Positions 1 through 7,928 are shown, counted from the first letter of the stretch. The stretch: 22,192 bases of DNA from an uncultured Muribaculaceae bacterium (GCA_910583795.1 CAJTZQ010000061.1:1-22192); one strand, 5' to 3'. Translations and numbers: made by a program. Notes: a model not told the origin generated them from the letters alone.

Positions 1-33
1 ACCTCTTTCCCAATCTTCCGCCATCTTTTCGGT
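1..33. repeat. Left copy of a 33-nt direct repeat
   Basis: These 33 nt match 16117-16149 at 31 of 33 positions in the same orientation; the two differences are adjacent (cc here, tt there). The copy touches the window edge, so the true repeat may be longer. Read on the minus strand, one frame gives PKRWRKIGKEV here and PKRWRKIEKEV in the other copy. Whether it is coding is unclear. It could be a dispersed intergenic element of the genome. Confidence 0.6.
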
Positions 34-95
34 CGCTTTTGAACCTTTCATCGGTCGTTTAGCCCGCTAAACTCCCTCTTCAAGTTTCAAAAGCG
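34..95. repeat. Nested inverted repeat in the left intergenic region
   Basis: An outer perfect 10-bp inverted repeat (CGCTTTTGAA at 34-43, TTCAAAAGCG at 86-95) encloses an inner perfect 7-bp one with a 2-nt loop (GTTTAGC at 57-63, GCTAAAC at 66-72). It directly abuts the 33-nt repeat, so the two may form one mobile or dispersed element. No T-run follows on either strand, which argues against a simple terminator. The rest of 96-193, downstream of the beta-lactamase, shows only a weak 6-bp hairpin (159-176) and no gene. Confidence 0.5.
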
Positions 96-193
96 CCTCG
101 AAAATCTGACGAAATCTTGAAAAAGAAAAAAGTCGAAACAACTTCAATGTAAAGGTTAGACAGATGGATGTCTGTCATTGTTCTTGGGGGAAT

Positions 194-1147
194 TTAGCGA
201 TAGATTTTGTCTGTCAAAATAGAATAGACTGTTGCCGAAATGTCGGCAATACTCTTCGCTGCTTCAGTTTCGTTCCCTTTAAAATCTTTTACCAGCACGG
301 CAAGAGTGTAATGTCTACCGTCAGGAAGTTCTATGAATCCTACGTCATTATGAGCTGACAAGACACCGTTATCATCTCTGAATCCTGATCCAGTTTTATG
401 AGCTATGGTCACCCCGGTTTTATCCTTAAGAGGTGCCACGATACGGTCCATACCTGTTTTGCATTCTTTAAGAGTAGTGCAAATGAAATCCCGGTTTCCT
501 TTTCCAATTATACTGTCGGTGAACAGGCGGTTGATCAATAGGGCTGCTCCAAGGGGAGATGAATAATTTTCATAACAGAGAGCATGGTTGTCCCACATCT
601 GGGCTTCTGTGACTTTAAGTTTGAAACTGTCGCGTGGAATGAGTGTGGCGATGAATTTATCGGCATCATTTACGCTTTCTATATTTTCAAACAAATAGTT
701 GCTTGCATTATTGTCGCTTTGCATGAGAGTATATCGGAGAAGATCTCTCACAGAAATATTTATCGTATTCTGGGAGTAATCTTTCAGCATCGGTGACCAT
801 GTGTCAGGGTTGAGTTGGTCTCTGTTTATATTGACAATTGAGTCTAAAGAGATGTCGTTTTCTTCAAAAAGATGGCATAGAGAAATGGCTTGATGCAATT
901 TGAACACACTCATTAGGGGATATTTACCTGCATTGTTTGTCGTGATAGTATCACCTGTATCGGTCAAAATAGCTATTCCTATTTCCCCGGGATACTTTTC
1001 AGTGATGGCATGGAGGGAGTCTCCCAAAGTTTTAAGAGCACTCTCTCTTTCATTAGAAATAGTTTCCTGTTGTTTAGAGCCGGTGTGAGAACATGCCGAA
1101 AAGAATGCAATTATTCCTATAGCTGCAAGATATAAAAAATGTTTCAT
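194..1147 (-). CDS. Class A beta-lactamase, CfxA/CblA-like (subclass A2), lipoprotein
   Basis: This 317-residue serine beta-lactamase should open the beta-lactam ring of penicillins or cephalosporins in the periplasm. All class A hallmarks are present: SVFK at 80-83 (nucleophile Ser80), SDN at 144-146, a TEAQM omega-loop Glu at about 181, and KTG at 251-253. The segments SPLGAA, TLKECKTG and KDFKGN closely recall CfxA as I remember it. The N-terminus is a lipoprotein signal ending FSAC, so the enzyme is probably anchored. I chose the ATG at 1147; the in-frame TTG at 1168 adds seven residues and spoils the signal peptide. It lies 65 nt after the GNAT gene on the same strand, so both probably share the promoter near 1765. 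Substrate range cannot be read from the sequence. Confidence 0.93.
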   Translation of the reverse strand: MKHFLYLAAIGIIAFFSACSHTGSKQQETISNERESALKTLGDSLHAITEKYPGEIGIAILTDTGDTITTNNAGKYPLMSVFKLHQAISLCHLFEENDISLDSIVNINRDQLNPDTWSPMLKDYSQNTINISVRDLLRYTLMQSDNNASNYLFENIESVNDADKFIATLIPRDSFKLKVTEAQMWDNHALCYENYSSPLGAALLINRLFTDSIIGKGNRDFICTTLKECKTGMDRIVAPLKDKTGVTIAHKTGSGFRDDNGVLSAHNDVGFIELPDGRHYTLAVLVKDFKGNETEAAKSIADISATVYSILTDKIYR

Positions 1148-1212
1148 GATTTTATAATTTTTTTTCAAACAATGCGAGTCTTATTTCTGAGGGTAAATCC
1201 TGAAAGGTTGTA

Positions 1213-1692
1213 TTAAAAAATACCTGCGAGATGATAACCAAGTTTTGGGTACATATTTAAGGGACCGATATTCTTTTCCTGAGTATCGAGTCTGACAACC
1301 TCGCATCCTTCCAGACGGCAATAATTTTCGAAAAACGCCACAAATAATTTTCCCAGACCTCTTCCTGTGTAATTAGGGTTTACAACGAGAGTATGAATGA
1401 CGCCCACTTTATCAGGTGGCGCCGGATATTTCCATTGAGGCAATGAATATGCGTCAAGTTGAATATGGTTAATAACTGCGGATGCCACCACTTCATCGTC
1501 AATAGTCATTACAAATAAAGTGTTATCCAGCAATGCTTTTTCAGCAGTTTCTCTTATCGGGTATGTCTTAGGATTCCATCCTATCGCCACCTCACCTCTC
1601 GCTTCTTTTTGATGGATAAGAGAATATATTTCTGCCACAGCCGGTATATCTTCACTATTGGCTTTCCTTATAATTGGATCGATATCTATCAT
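1213..1692 (-). CDS. GNAT-family N-acetyltransferase
   Basis: This 159-residue protein is a single GNAT domain, expected to transfer acetyl from acetyl-CoA to an amine. The acetyl-CoA pyrophosphate loop is visible as YTGRGLGK at about 108-115, after the strand HTLVVNP, and the C-terminal NMYPKLGYHL matches the usual end of the fold. There is no signal peptide, so it is cytoplasmic. The ATG at 1692 is the natural start. It is first in a minus-strand pair with the beta-lactamase and lies opposite the Vat-like gene, which makes a drug substrate conceivable. GNAT substrates cannot be told from sequence, so amino acids, peptides or protein N-termini are equally possible. Confidence 0.88.
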   Translation of the reverse strand: MIDIDPIIRKANSEDIPAVAEIYSLIHQKEARGEVAIGWNPKTYPIRETAEKALLDNTLFVMTIDDEVVASAVINHIQLDAYSLPQWKYPAPPDKVGVIHTLVVNPNYTGRGLGKLFVAFFENYCRLEGCEVVRLDTQEKNIGPLNMYPKLGYHLAGIF

Positions 1693-1754
1693 ATTGTTCG
1701 TCTATAAAATATTTAGAATATATTTAGGATTCTTGATGCAGCTTCGCTGACATT

Positions 1755-1806
1755 TTAAATACAAAATTATAAATAATTGTCTAAAATTCTGTAATTTTGT
1801 ATTTAA
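1755..1806. promoter_or_regulatory. Divergent promoter pair within a 15-bp inverted repeat
   Basis: TTAAATACAAAATTA (1755-1769) and TAATTTTGTATTTAA (1792-1806) are perfect inverted copies separated by 22 nt. Each arm holds a Bacteroidota -7 box, TAATTTTG: plus strand at 1792-1799, minus strand at 1769-1762. Transcription would run right to the Vat-like gene (leader of about 40 nt) and left to the GNAT and beta-lactamase genes (leader of about 60 nt). No convincing -33 TTTG is seen. The symmetry could also be the operator of a dimeric regulator that controls both arms. Confidence 0.6.
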
Positions 1807-1843
1807 CTTGTTTAACTCTCACTCTTTAATCTTAACCTATCGC

Positions 1844-2515
1844 ATGAAAAGATTTCCGGAAAAAGACTCGGCTTTTCCGAATCCAGCCATCCCAAGTCTG
1901 TGCTACATAAAGAATGTGGTTAAAAATCCCAGAATTATTGTTGGGGATTATACTTATTATGACGATACAGATGGTGCGGATAAATTTGAAGAACATGTCA
2001 CCCATTTTTACGAATTTATAGGCGACAGACTTTTTATCGGTAAATTTTGTGCTATAGCAAAGGGTATAACATTTGTTATGAATGGAGCGAACCATCGTAT
2101 GGATTGCGCCACGACATACCCCTTCAATATTATGGGTGGAAATTGGAAGGGAAGCAAACCTCCGATGATTGATCAACTTCCCATTAAAGGCGATACCATT
2201 ATTGGAAATGATGTCTGGATAGGTCAGGATGTTACAGTAATGCCTGGTGTCCACATTGGAGATGGAGCTATTATAGGGGCTAATTCCACCGTTGCATCAG
2301 ACATACCCCCATATTCAATAGCTGTCGGAAATCCTGCAAAACTGATACGAAAGAGGTTTGACGATGAGACAATAGACTTGTTGCTCGCCCTTAAATGGTG
2401 GGATAAACCTATTGAAGAGATCGACGGGTTAATCCCGCTTCTTACTACCTCTGATTTAGACAGAATGAAAAAAGGAATTAAAGATTATCTTCAAGCCAAT
2501 CAGAATCATGAATAA
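1844..2515 (+). CDS. Vat-like streptogramin A O-acetyltransferase (hexapeptide xenobiotic acetyltransferase)
   Basis: The protein has 223 residues and belongs to the Vat/CatB xenobiotic acetyltransferases, which are left-handed beta-helix trimers using acetyl-CoA. The segment NGANHRMD contains the expected catalytic histidine (His84; His82 in VatD). KGDTIIGNDVWIG and MPGVHIGDGAIIGANS are the hexapeptide repeats, and GNPAKLIRKRF with the following KWWD region is the family's C-terminal signature. VatD as I recall it shares long stretches, so O-acetylation of streptogramin A is plausible but unproven. I chose the ATG at 1844 (MKRFPEK); an upstream TTG at 1808 lies almost on the predicted transcription start. 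Its last codons overlap the GH2 gene by 8 nt, which suggests coupled translation and leaves a sugar acetyltransferase role open. Confidence 0.88.
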   Translation: MKRFPEKDSAFPNPAIPSLCYIKNVVKNPRIIVGDYTYYDDTDGADKFEEHVTHFYEFIGDRLFIGKFCAIAKGITFVMNGANHRMDCATTYPFNIMGGNWKGSKPPMIDQLPIKGDTIIGNDVWIGQDVTVMPGVHIGDGAIIGANSTVASDIPPYSIAVGNPAKLIRKRFDDETIDLLLALKWWDKPIEEIDGLIPLLTTSDLDRMKKGIKDYLQANQNHE

Positions 2516-4925
2516 GTTAACATCAATTTTTACGATATTTATTTTGTGGTTACTTCCGGTGACTGCCGTTGCAAGAAAAACTATCAATATTAATGATGGC
2601 TGGAAATTCTGCTACGGCGCTTTGCCTGGAGCCGAATCTATGAGCTATGACGACACCGGTTGGAAGAGAGTGGATCTTCCTCATGATTTCCAGATCCATC
2701 AGCCGTGGGTCGCTCCATCTGATGATGAAAAACCGGATCTTACCAATCAGATGGCAAACATTGCAAGTCGGTTGAGTTCAAGAGGATTTAAGGAAATGGG
2801 TCAAGGATGGTATCGTAAGGAAATAATTCCGGACGATGCCTGGCATGGACGCCGCGTGCTCCTTGACTTTGAAGGGATAATGCTTGTGGGTGATGTCTAT
2901 CTTAACGGTGAAAGAGTAGGGGGAACGGATTACGGATATCTTGGTTTTGAAATAGATGTCACTGACAAATTGCGATACGGTTCTACAAATATTATAGCTG
3001 TGAAGGCTGACACCGGAAAGCCTGAAAATTCAAGATGGTATACAGGAGGGGGACTTTTCAGGGATGTGAATATCAAAGTCACGGATCCCGCTCAATATTT
3101 TACACGCCATCCCCTTGCCATTGTCACTCCTGTTGTGGATAGAGAGCGGTCGACTGTAGTCGTAGATGCCGAAATAGCTACATTTATAAAGACGGACAGT
3201 ATCCGTGTCGGAATTGAGATTTTTGACAAACGAGGTGAATGCGTCTATCGTGGCGATAAAAGATATTGGGTGCATCCCCGGCAGCATGTCAGGGAATTTC
3301 GTCTTGACAGTATCTCTATAGATGATGTCGAGCTCTGGGATTGTGATAATCCTGTATTATATACTATGGAGGTAAGTCTCTACCGATCCGACGGAACCGT
3401 TGCTGACAAAGTCAGCGAACACTTCGGAATCCGTTCCTTGGAATTTTCTCCTGATTTCGGAATGAAGTTGAATGGAAAGAAAATATTGTTGAAAGGGATT
3501 GCCAACCATCATACCCTTGGTGCCCTTGGTGCAGCTGCTTATCCAAGGGCAATGGAGAAAAGGATACAACTTCTGAAAGATTTTGGATTCAATCATATCC
3601 GCACTTCCCATAATCCATATAGCGAATCGTTTCTTGATCTTTGTGATGAATATGGTATTTTAGTGGTCGATGAATTGTATGACAAATGGACTTCACAATA
3701 TTCCGGAGGTCGCACCCCATGGAGCGAACGATGGCAGAATGACGTGCCTGAATGGGTTAAGAGGGATCGTAATCATCCGTCGGTTGTGTTCTGGAGTCTT
3801 GGCAATGAATTGCAACTGATCCCCGACCTTGAATTTAATGACTGGGGAGTGACTCCATATAAACTCCAGAAAACATTGTTGACACGCTATGACAGCACCC
3901 GTCCGGTCACTGTCGCCATGCATCCTCGCGGACGCAACGAACACACCGATTCTCTCCCTGCACCGCTTGTGATGGAGACGGATATTGCCGCCTACAATTA
4001 TCGGTATATGTATTTTCCCGGAGACTCAAGACGTTTCCCATGGATGATTTTCTATCAAAGCGAGGCAAACACAAGTAACCTCGGGCCTAATTTCTTTGAA
4101 ATGGATCTTGATAAGGTTATAGGACTTGCATATTGGGGTATGATAGACTATCTTGGAGAATCCCACGGATGGCCTGCAAAAGGATGGACCCAAGGTGTGT
4201 TTGACATATCGCTTGAACCGAAACCTATGGCATATTTTCTGCGTAGCTTCTTTAAACCTGAAGAGCCCATGGTCTACATCGCTCCTTTTGAAAATACCGG
4301 CACTAAGGAATGGAATGGTGTGGCTATGGGTGGGAAAAAGTTTACGGATAGCTGGAATTTTAATGTAGGTGACACTATTGATCTCTATACTTATACCAAT
4401 GCTGCTGAAGTAGAATTGATTCTCAATGGAAAAAGTCTTGGAAGAAAGAGAAACAACACTGCCGATTCAAAGGTCAAAAACCGAATCTTATGGGAGAGGA
4501 TACCATATTCTCCGGGCAAAATAGAGGCGAGGGCTTATGATGGAGGTCATTCGTCACCGGGTGCGACCCATACAATTCCAACTTATGGAAAAGCGAAGAG
4601 ACTTGTGGCAATAGGCGACAAGTCGGAATGGAATGCCGACGGAATGGACTTGATGCATGTGAGGGTAGAGGCGATAGACAGTCAGGGACTGATGGATAAG
4701 TCTGCGGACAGTCGGTTGGAATTTATTGTTGAAGGGAATGCCGATATTGTCGGTGTGATCAATGGCGATATGAACAGCGATGAGCTGACTGTCGGAAACA
4801 GAAGGAAACTTTATAACGGTACAGCTACAGTGATTCTAAGAAGTAGAAAAGACCCGGGCAATATCACTTTAAAAATCCGGTCTGCTGATTTCCCGGAAAT
4901 AAAAAAGATATTCAAGACAAAATAA
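2508..4925 (+). CDS. Glycoside hydrolase family 2 beta-galactosidase-type enzyme, secreted
   Basis: This 805-residue enzyme starts with a signal peptide (to about residue 22). The GH2 sugar-binding domain (about 25-195), immunoglobulin-like domain (about 200-310) and TIM barrel (about 312-600) follow. A DUF4982-type module (YTNAAEVELILNGKSLGRK) and a C-terminal beta-sandwich end the protein. The acid/base is Glu434 in WSLGNEL and the likely nucleophile is Glu519 in YQSEANTS; RTSHNPYS at 365-372 is the usual substrate-site segment. It should release beta-linked sugars, most likely galactose, in the periplasm or at the cell surface. The start ATG overlaps the stop of the Vat-like gene (ATGAATAA), so both are one transcript. 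No SusC/SusD pair is present, so it is not part of a visible polysaccharide locus. Confidence 0.92.
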   Translation: MNKLTSIFTIFILWLLPVTAVARKTININDGWKFCYGALPGAESMSYDDTGWKRVDLPHDFQIHQPWVAPSDDEKPDLTNQMANIASRLSSRGFKEMGQGWYRKEIIPDDAWHGRRVLLDFEGIMLVGDVYLNGERVGGTDYGYLGFEIDVTDKLRYGSTNIIAVKADTGKPENSRWYTGGGLFRDVNIKVTDPAQYFTRHPLAIVTPVVDRERSTVVVDAEIATFIKTDSIRVGIEIFDKRGECVYRGDKRYWVHPRQHVREFRLDSISIDDVELWDCDNPVLYTMEVSLYRSDGTVADKVSEHFGIRSLEFSPDFGMKLNGKKILLKGIANHHTLGALGAAAYPRAMEKRIQLLKDFGFNHIRTSHNPYSESFLDLCDEYGILVVDELYDKWTSQYSGGRTPWSERWQNDVPEWVKRDRNHPSVVFWSLGNELQLIPDLEFNDWGVTPYKLQKTLLTRYDSTRPVTVAMHPRGRNEHTDSLPAPLVMETDIAAYNYRYMYFPGDSRRFPWMIFYQSEANTSNLGPNFFEMDLDKVIGLAYWGMIDYLGESHGWPAKGWTQGVFDISLEPKPMAYFLRSFFKPEEPMVYIAPFENTGTKEWNGVAMGGKKFTDSWNFNVGDTIDLYTYTNAAEVELILNGKSLGRKRNNTADSKVKNRILWERIPYSPGKIEARAYDGGHSSPGATHTIPTYGKAKRLVAIGDKSEWNADGMDLMHVRVEAIDSQGLMDKSADSRLEFIVEGNADIVGVINGDMNSDELTVGNRRKLYNGTATVILRSRKDPGNITLKIRSADFPEIKKIFKTK

Positions 4926-5012
4926 TGTTAGTTGTATTCCTATAAATATTTTACGAAACAGGAGGTGGCATTGAATCATGTTTTAGAAAATAGAGTTCGA
5001 TAGCTTTTAAGA

Positions 5013-6263
5013 TTACAGTGAAAGTCTGATTCCGAGATTCAGGTTGAAATTCAGAGGTTTCTCCTTATAGATCGTTTTCAATGAACTTCCATCGTCGAAA
5101 TAATAGCTGACACCTGGTTCAACATATAACCCTACCAATGAGGAGAAATTGAATTGGAGACCTGCGGCTGCATTAACCGACCACTGGAACGGTTTTTCTT
5201 CAATAGGGGTCTTCTCTCTTTTGGTGGTTTCATTGTTGACCACGAACTTCTCTTTTAAATTCCCTGCCACACATTTTTCGCCCATAGCTCCTGCGGAGGC
5301 ATATAGATCGACATTTTTCCAAGAGAAGAGGTTGATTTTAAGATTCAGAGGAATACCGATGTAATGCAGGGTCTGTTTTCCCTTCAGATAGTGACTGTCA
5401 CTTCCTTGGAAAATATCTGACGAAAGATTAGTGTAGGTCAGTCCAGACTCGATACCGAAACGGTCATTTAATTTATATGTGAACGATATGCCTGTCCTTA
5501 ATGGCAAATGATGCTTGATATCGTCTTTCACTTCCAATCCGCGGTTATAAGTCATGATCCCGAGAAGCGGGCTGTCAACCCAATCGCAAAATTCAGGACC
5601 GATACCTGTCGTACTTACCATTCCCATTGACTTCCTGTTGAGTTCGCTGCCTGTACCGCTTGTTGAAAAAATACCAATAGACAGTCGGGAATTATGCGTC
5701 CCCTTAAAAGTGTTGACAGCTATCAGATCGCGGTTATAATTTTGGCGGAAATGGACAGTAGGATTATTCTCCCTCTTTTGTTCTATCTGTAGAGTATCGG
5801 ATGAAGAAATATCATTTTTATTAGACTCTGATGAAGATTCCGTGGGAGGTATAAGGAGTGTTGATTCGGTATAAGAGATAACTGGAATTATGTTGTTTTT
5901 AATACTTACCGGTTTGTCTGGCGTTATAAGTGATTGCTCAGCGTTTGAGATTGATATCAAAGAACTGTTGGAGACAGATGTGTTGTCTGCAATGGATTCA
6001 GATGTATTATGATAAATATCGTTAACTTCCAAATAATTATCTTTATATACGAACAAACATATCGATACTATGATTGCAAATATTGCAGCTACCGAGATAA
6101 TTCTCTTCCAATTAGACATAACAAAGCTGCGGGATATTTTATCTTCCCCCCTTTGCAACCGCTTTAGACTTTCAGGATAGACTTCTTCCCATAGACCTTG
6201 AGGCTCATCCACTTCAAAATCAGCCATCTTATTTTGTATGTCTTTCAGCCAATCTTCGTTCAT
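5013..6263 (-). CDS. Membrane protein with anti-sigma-like N-terminus and C-terminal outer-membrane beta-barrel
   Basis: This 416-residue protein has three parts. Residues 1-50 are a short acidic, helical cytoplasmic segment (NEDWLKDIQNKMADFEVDEPQGLWEEV) like those of Bacteroidota anti-sigma proteins. Residues 54-73 are a single membrane helix (ISVAAIFAIIVSICLFV). A Ser/Thr/Asn-rich linker of about 130 residues leads to a C-terminal barrel-like domain (about 240-416) with alternating strands such as FGIESGLTYTNLSS and a final strand LNFNLNLGIRLSL. Its ATG overlaps the sigma factor's TGA by 4 nt (ATGA), so they are translationally coupled. I infer that it binds the sigma factor at the membrane and may also contact the outer membrane or cell wall. 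I do not recognise a named family member. Confidence 0.8.
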   Translation of the reverse strand: MNEDWLKDIQNKMADFEVDEPQGLWEEVYPESLKRLQRGEDKISRSFVMSNWKRIISVAAIFAIIVSICLFVYKDNYLEVNDIYHNTSESIADNTSVSNSSLISISNAEQSLITPDKPVSIKNNIIPVISYTESTLLIPPTESSSESNKNDISSSDTLQIEQKRENNPTVHFRQNYNRDLIAVNTFKGTHNSRLSIGIFSTSGTGSELNRKSMGMVSTTGIGPEFCDWVDSPLLGIMTYNRGLEVKDDIKHHLPLRTGISFTYKLNDRFGIESGLTYTNLSSDIFQGSDSHYLKGKQTLHYIGIPLNLKINLFSWKNVDLYASAGAMGEKCVAGNLKEKFVVNNETTKREKTPIEEKPFQWSVNAAAGLQFNFSSLVGLYVEPGVSYYFDDGSSLKTIYKEKPLNFNLNLGIRLSL

Positions 6264-6829
6264 ATTGATATCGAATAGAGTTTGTTGTAATTATTGATTT
6301 TATTAGCCAAAATCGCTTTTGCCCGGTGGAGCTGTGATGCGGAAGTCCCTTCTTTTATTCCTAAAAGTCTGGCTATCTCTTTGTGGCTTCTTCCTTCTAT
6401 CACATACAGGTTGAAAATAGTTCTGTAGCCGTCGGGCAATTCTCTTATAAATTTATATATGACGGGAGGAGGTATGCTTTCTGTGTCCGGTTCTTCGTCA
6501 GGAAGATCTATTTCTTCTTTCTTCAGTTCGATAAAATTAAAATGGCATGTCCTCTTTATGAATTTAATGGCTTCGTTGAGTGTGATCCTTGTCATCCACC
6601 CTTTTAATGAGCCGTTACCCTTGTATTGAAATGAATTGATGGAAGAAAAAATTTTAATAAAAGAATCTTGCAGCACGTCATGCACGTCATCATCATTTGT
6701 GATATAGCGAGAACAGACAGCTGTGAGATACCTGATATGGCGGCAATAAAGCTCATGCATGGCCCGCTCATTGTTGTTTTTGATCAGGTCAAGCAATAAT
6801 TCATCATTGTCTGCGACAGTACTTGTCAT
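6260..6829 (-). CDS. RNA polymerase sigma factor, ECF subfamily
   Basis: This 189-residue protein is an ECF sigma factor. Region 2 (about 25-92) contains DDVHDVLQDSFIKIFSSINSF followed by the -10-binding helix GWMTRITLNEA. Region 4 (about 130-178) contains LPDGYRTIFNLYVIEG and the helix-turn-helix SHKEIARLLGIKEGTSASQLHRAK. It redirects core RNA polymerase to target promoters, presumably under control of the membrane protein encoded immediately downstream with a 4-nt overlap. A 10-bp stem-loop lies only 17 nt upstream of its start codon. The target genes cannot be deduced; the NigD-like lipoprotein gene just upstream is a candidate by position only. Confidence 0.93.
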   Translation of the reverse strand: MTSTVADNDELLLDLIKNNNERAMHELYCRHIRYLTAVCSRYITNDDDVHDVLQDSFIKIFSSINSFQYKGNGSLKGWMTRITLNEAIKFIKRTCHFNFIELKKEEIDLPDEEPDTESIPPPVIYKFIRELPDGYRTIFNLYVIEGRSHKEIARLLGIKEGTSASQLHRAKAILANKINNYNKLYSISI

Positions 6830-6846
6830 CAGGATTTGATAGTTTA

Positions 6847-6884
6847 CCGGGAGCCGATGAGGAAGGGATATGACCGGCTCCCGG
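6847..6884 (-). terminator. Strong stem-loop between the NigD-like and sigma-factor genes
   Basis: CCGGGAGCCG (6847-6856) and CGGCTCCCGG (6875-6884) form a perfect GC-rich 10-bp stem with an 18-nt loop. On the minus strand it follows the NigD-like gene and ends 17 nt before the sigma factor's ATG. No T-run follows on the minus strand, so it may be a poor terminator, an RNA 3' end protector, or a translation-controlling leader hairpin for the sigma gene. Confidence 0.55.
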
Positions 6885-6921
6885 ATTTTAGTCCGAAGAT
6901 AATAATTATTTAATTATGTCG

Positions 6922-6929
6922 CAAAATTA
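6922..6929 (-). promoter_or_regulatory. Possible -7 box for the sigma-factor gene
   Basis: The minus strand reads TAATTTTG here, matching TAnnTTTG, about 93 nt upstream of the sigma factor's ATG and overlapping the end of the NigD-like gene. No -33 element is evident. It could be a chance match in A+T-rich sequence. Confidence 0.3.
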
Positions 6930-7667
6930 ATTCACATATCTGCTGTAGGTCGGTTGGCTGGCAGGCGCGATATTTCTGGATTCAGGAATATATAGATCAA
7001 ATTCAGCAGACTTTTCTCCGGAGAAAGATTTCCATTTGATTTTGATTTTGATATCAGCCATGTCTAAGATAGTGAGATCTTTAAGATTAAAAGCTATAAG
7101 GGCGTCTCCCATTTCCCCTCCAAGGTCGCCGTTGGCATCGTGTCGCAATTCGAGTTCGTATGGATTGTCTGGATTTCCGTTTGTAAGCAAATTGATGTTA
7201 TGTTTTGTTGTTCCATAGCCCCACAGTGTACGGAATCTTAGAGTGAGATATCCGTCTTCCGCTACAGTAAGCCAGTCGTTGACAATTTCTATAGGATCGT
7301 TGCCATATTTTGCATTATTTTCTTCTCCCAGATCAGGCACCGTTTTTTTTGTGCGTATGCTGTCTATCCAATTGATTGTGACGTTGCGTAGACCTTCAGT
7401 TTCATTTCCTGCCGATTCAGTATAGTTCACAAGAGCGCGCACCTCTTTGTTCCCGAATGGTGATGCTTTCATATTGGTTGGCTGCAGAATAGTGTTTTTA
7501 TCAAGCTGCATTGTGAAACTTTCGCCATTGTTCTGAGGTTTTACGGTCACTACTGCAGATGGGACAAGCAGTTCATTCTTGTCGTCATCAAAGTCAGAAC
7601 AAGATTGCAGTGCTGATGTTGTTGCCAATAAGCAAACGGCTAATGGTAATAATTTGAATTTCTTCAT
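6927..7667 (-). CDS. NigD-like lipoprotein
   Basis: This 246-residue protein begins with a lipoprotein signal (LLPLAVCLLATTSALQSC, lipidated Cys23) followed by an acidic SDFDDD stretch of the kind seen in surface-exposed Bacteroidota lipoproteins. The early LLVPSAVVTVKP segment is characteristic of the NigD family (N-terminal OB-like domain, C-terminal beta-sandwich), found in many Bacteroidales and first named from a bacteriocin-linked operon of Prevotella. Its molecular role is unknown. It lies 97 nt upstream of the ECF sigma factor on the same strand, with a hairpin between, so it may be transcribed separately or partly read through. Confidence 0.82.
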   Translation of the reverse strand: MKKFKLLPLAVCLLATTSALQSCSDFDDDKNELLVPSAVVTVKPQNNGESFTMQLDKNTILQPTNMKASPFGNKEVRALVNYTESAGNETEGLRNVTINWIDSIRTKKTVPDLGEENNAKYGNDPIEIVNDWLTVAEDGYLTLRFRTLWGYGTTKHNINLLTNGNPDNPYELELRHDANGDLGGEMGDALIAFNLKDLTILDMADIKIKIKWKSFSGEKSAEFDLYIPESRNIAPASQPTYSRYVN

Positions 7668-7818
7668 GAATGGTTGGTGTTGAATATGTTTTTTAAGTTT
7701 CTTTACTCAATTAAATCCTGTCCTGTTAAAAATCTTGCATCAGTTAGAAAAAATTTTTTAATTTTTTTGAAAACTGGGTTGTTTATACTTTCCGTTATCT
7801 AAGATTTTCGCATACTTC

Positions 7819-7849
7819 ATTGGGATGTCATATATTTTGTTTAATTTTG
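7819..7849 (+). promoter_or_regulatory. Promoter of the M61 peptidase gene
   Basis: ATTG at 7819-7822 and TAATTTTG at 7842-7849 are 19 nt apart, the expected -33/-7 arrangement for the Bacteroidota housekeeping sigma factor. Transcription would begin near 7857, giving a leader of about 70 nt. The remainder of 7668-7928 is A+T-rich (notably 7745-7775) and holds no gene. Confidence 0.55.
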
Positions 7850-7928
7850 TACTATGGTCGGAAAGATTGAAAATTGCTTGTCAATTTTTTAGTTTTTACT
7901 GAGAAACGATTTCAAAATATCTAACACG

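Noticed and set aside
1..50. Minus-strand frame starting MKGSKATEKM and running off the left edge
   Set aside because: It lies within the repeat copy; in the second copy the same frame hits a stop (TGA instead of TGG), so coding is unlikely.
1148..1168. TTG start for the beta-lactamase
   Set aside because: The ATG at 1147 gives a normal lipoprotein signal; the TTG adds KKNYKI ahead of it.
1808..1843. TTG start for the Vat-like gene
   Set aside because: It would begin almost on the predicted transcription start and adds 12 residues not typical of the family; the ATG at 1844 fits Vat proteins better.
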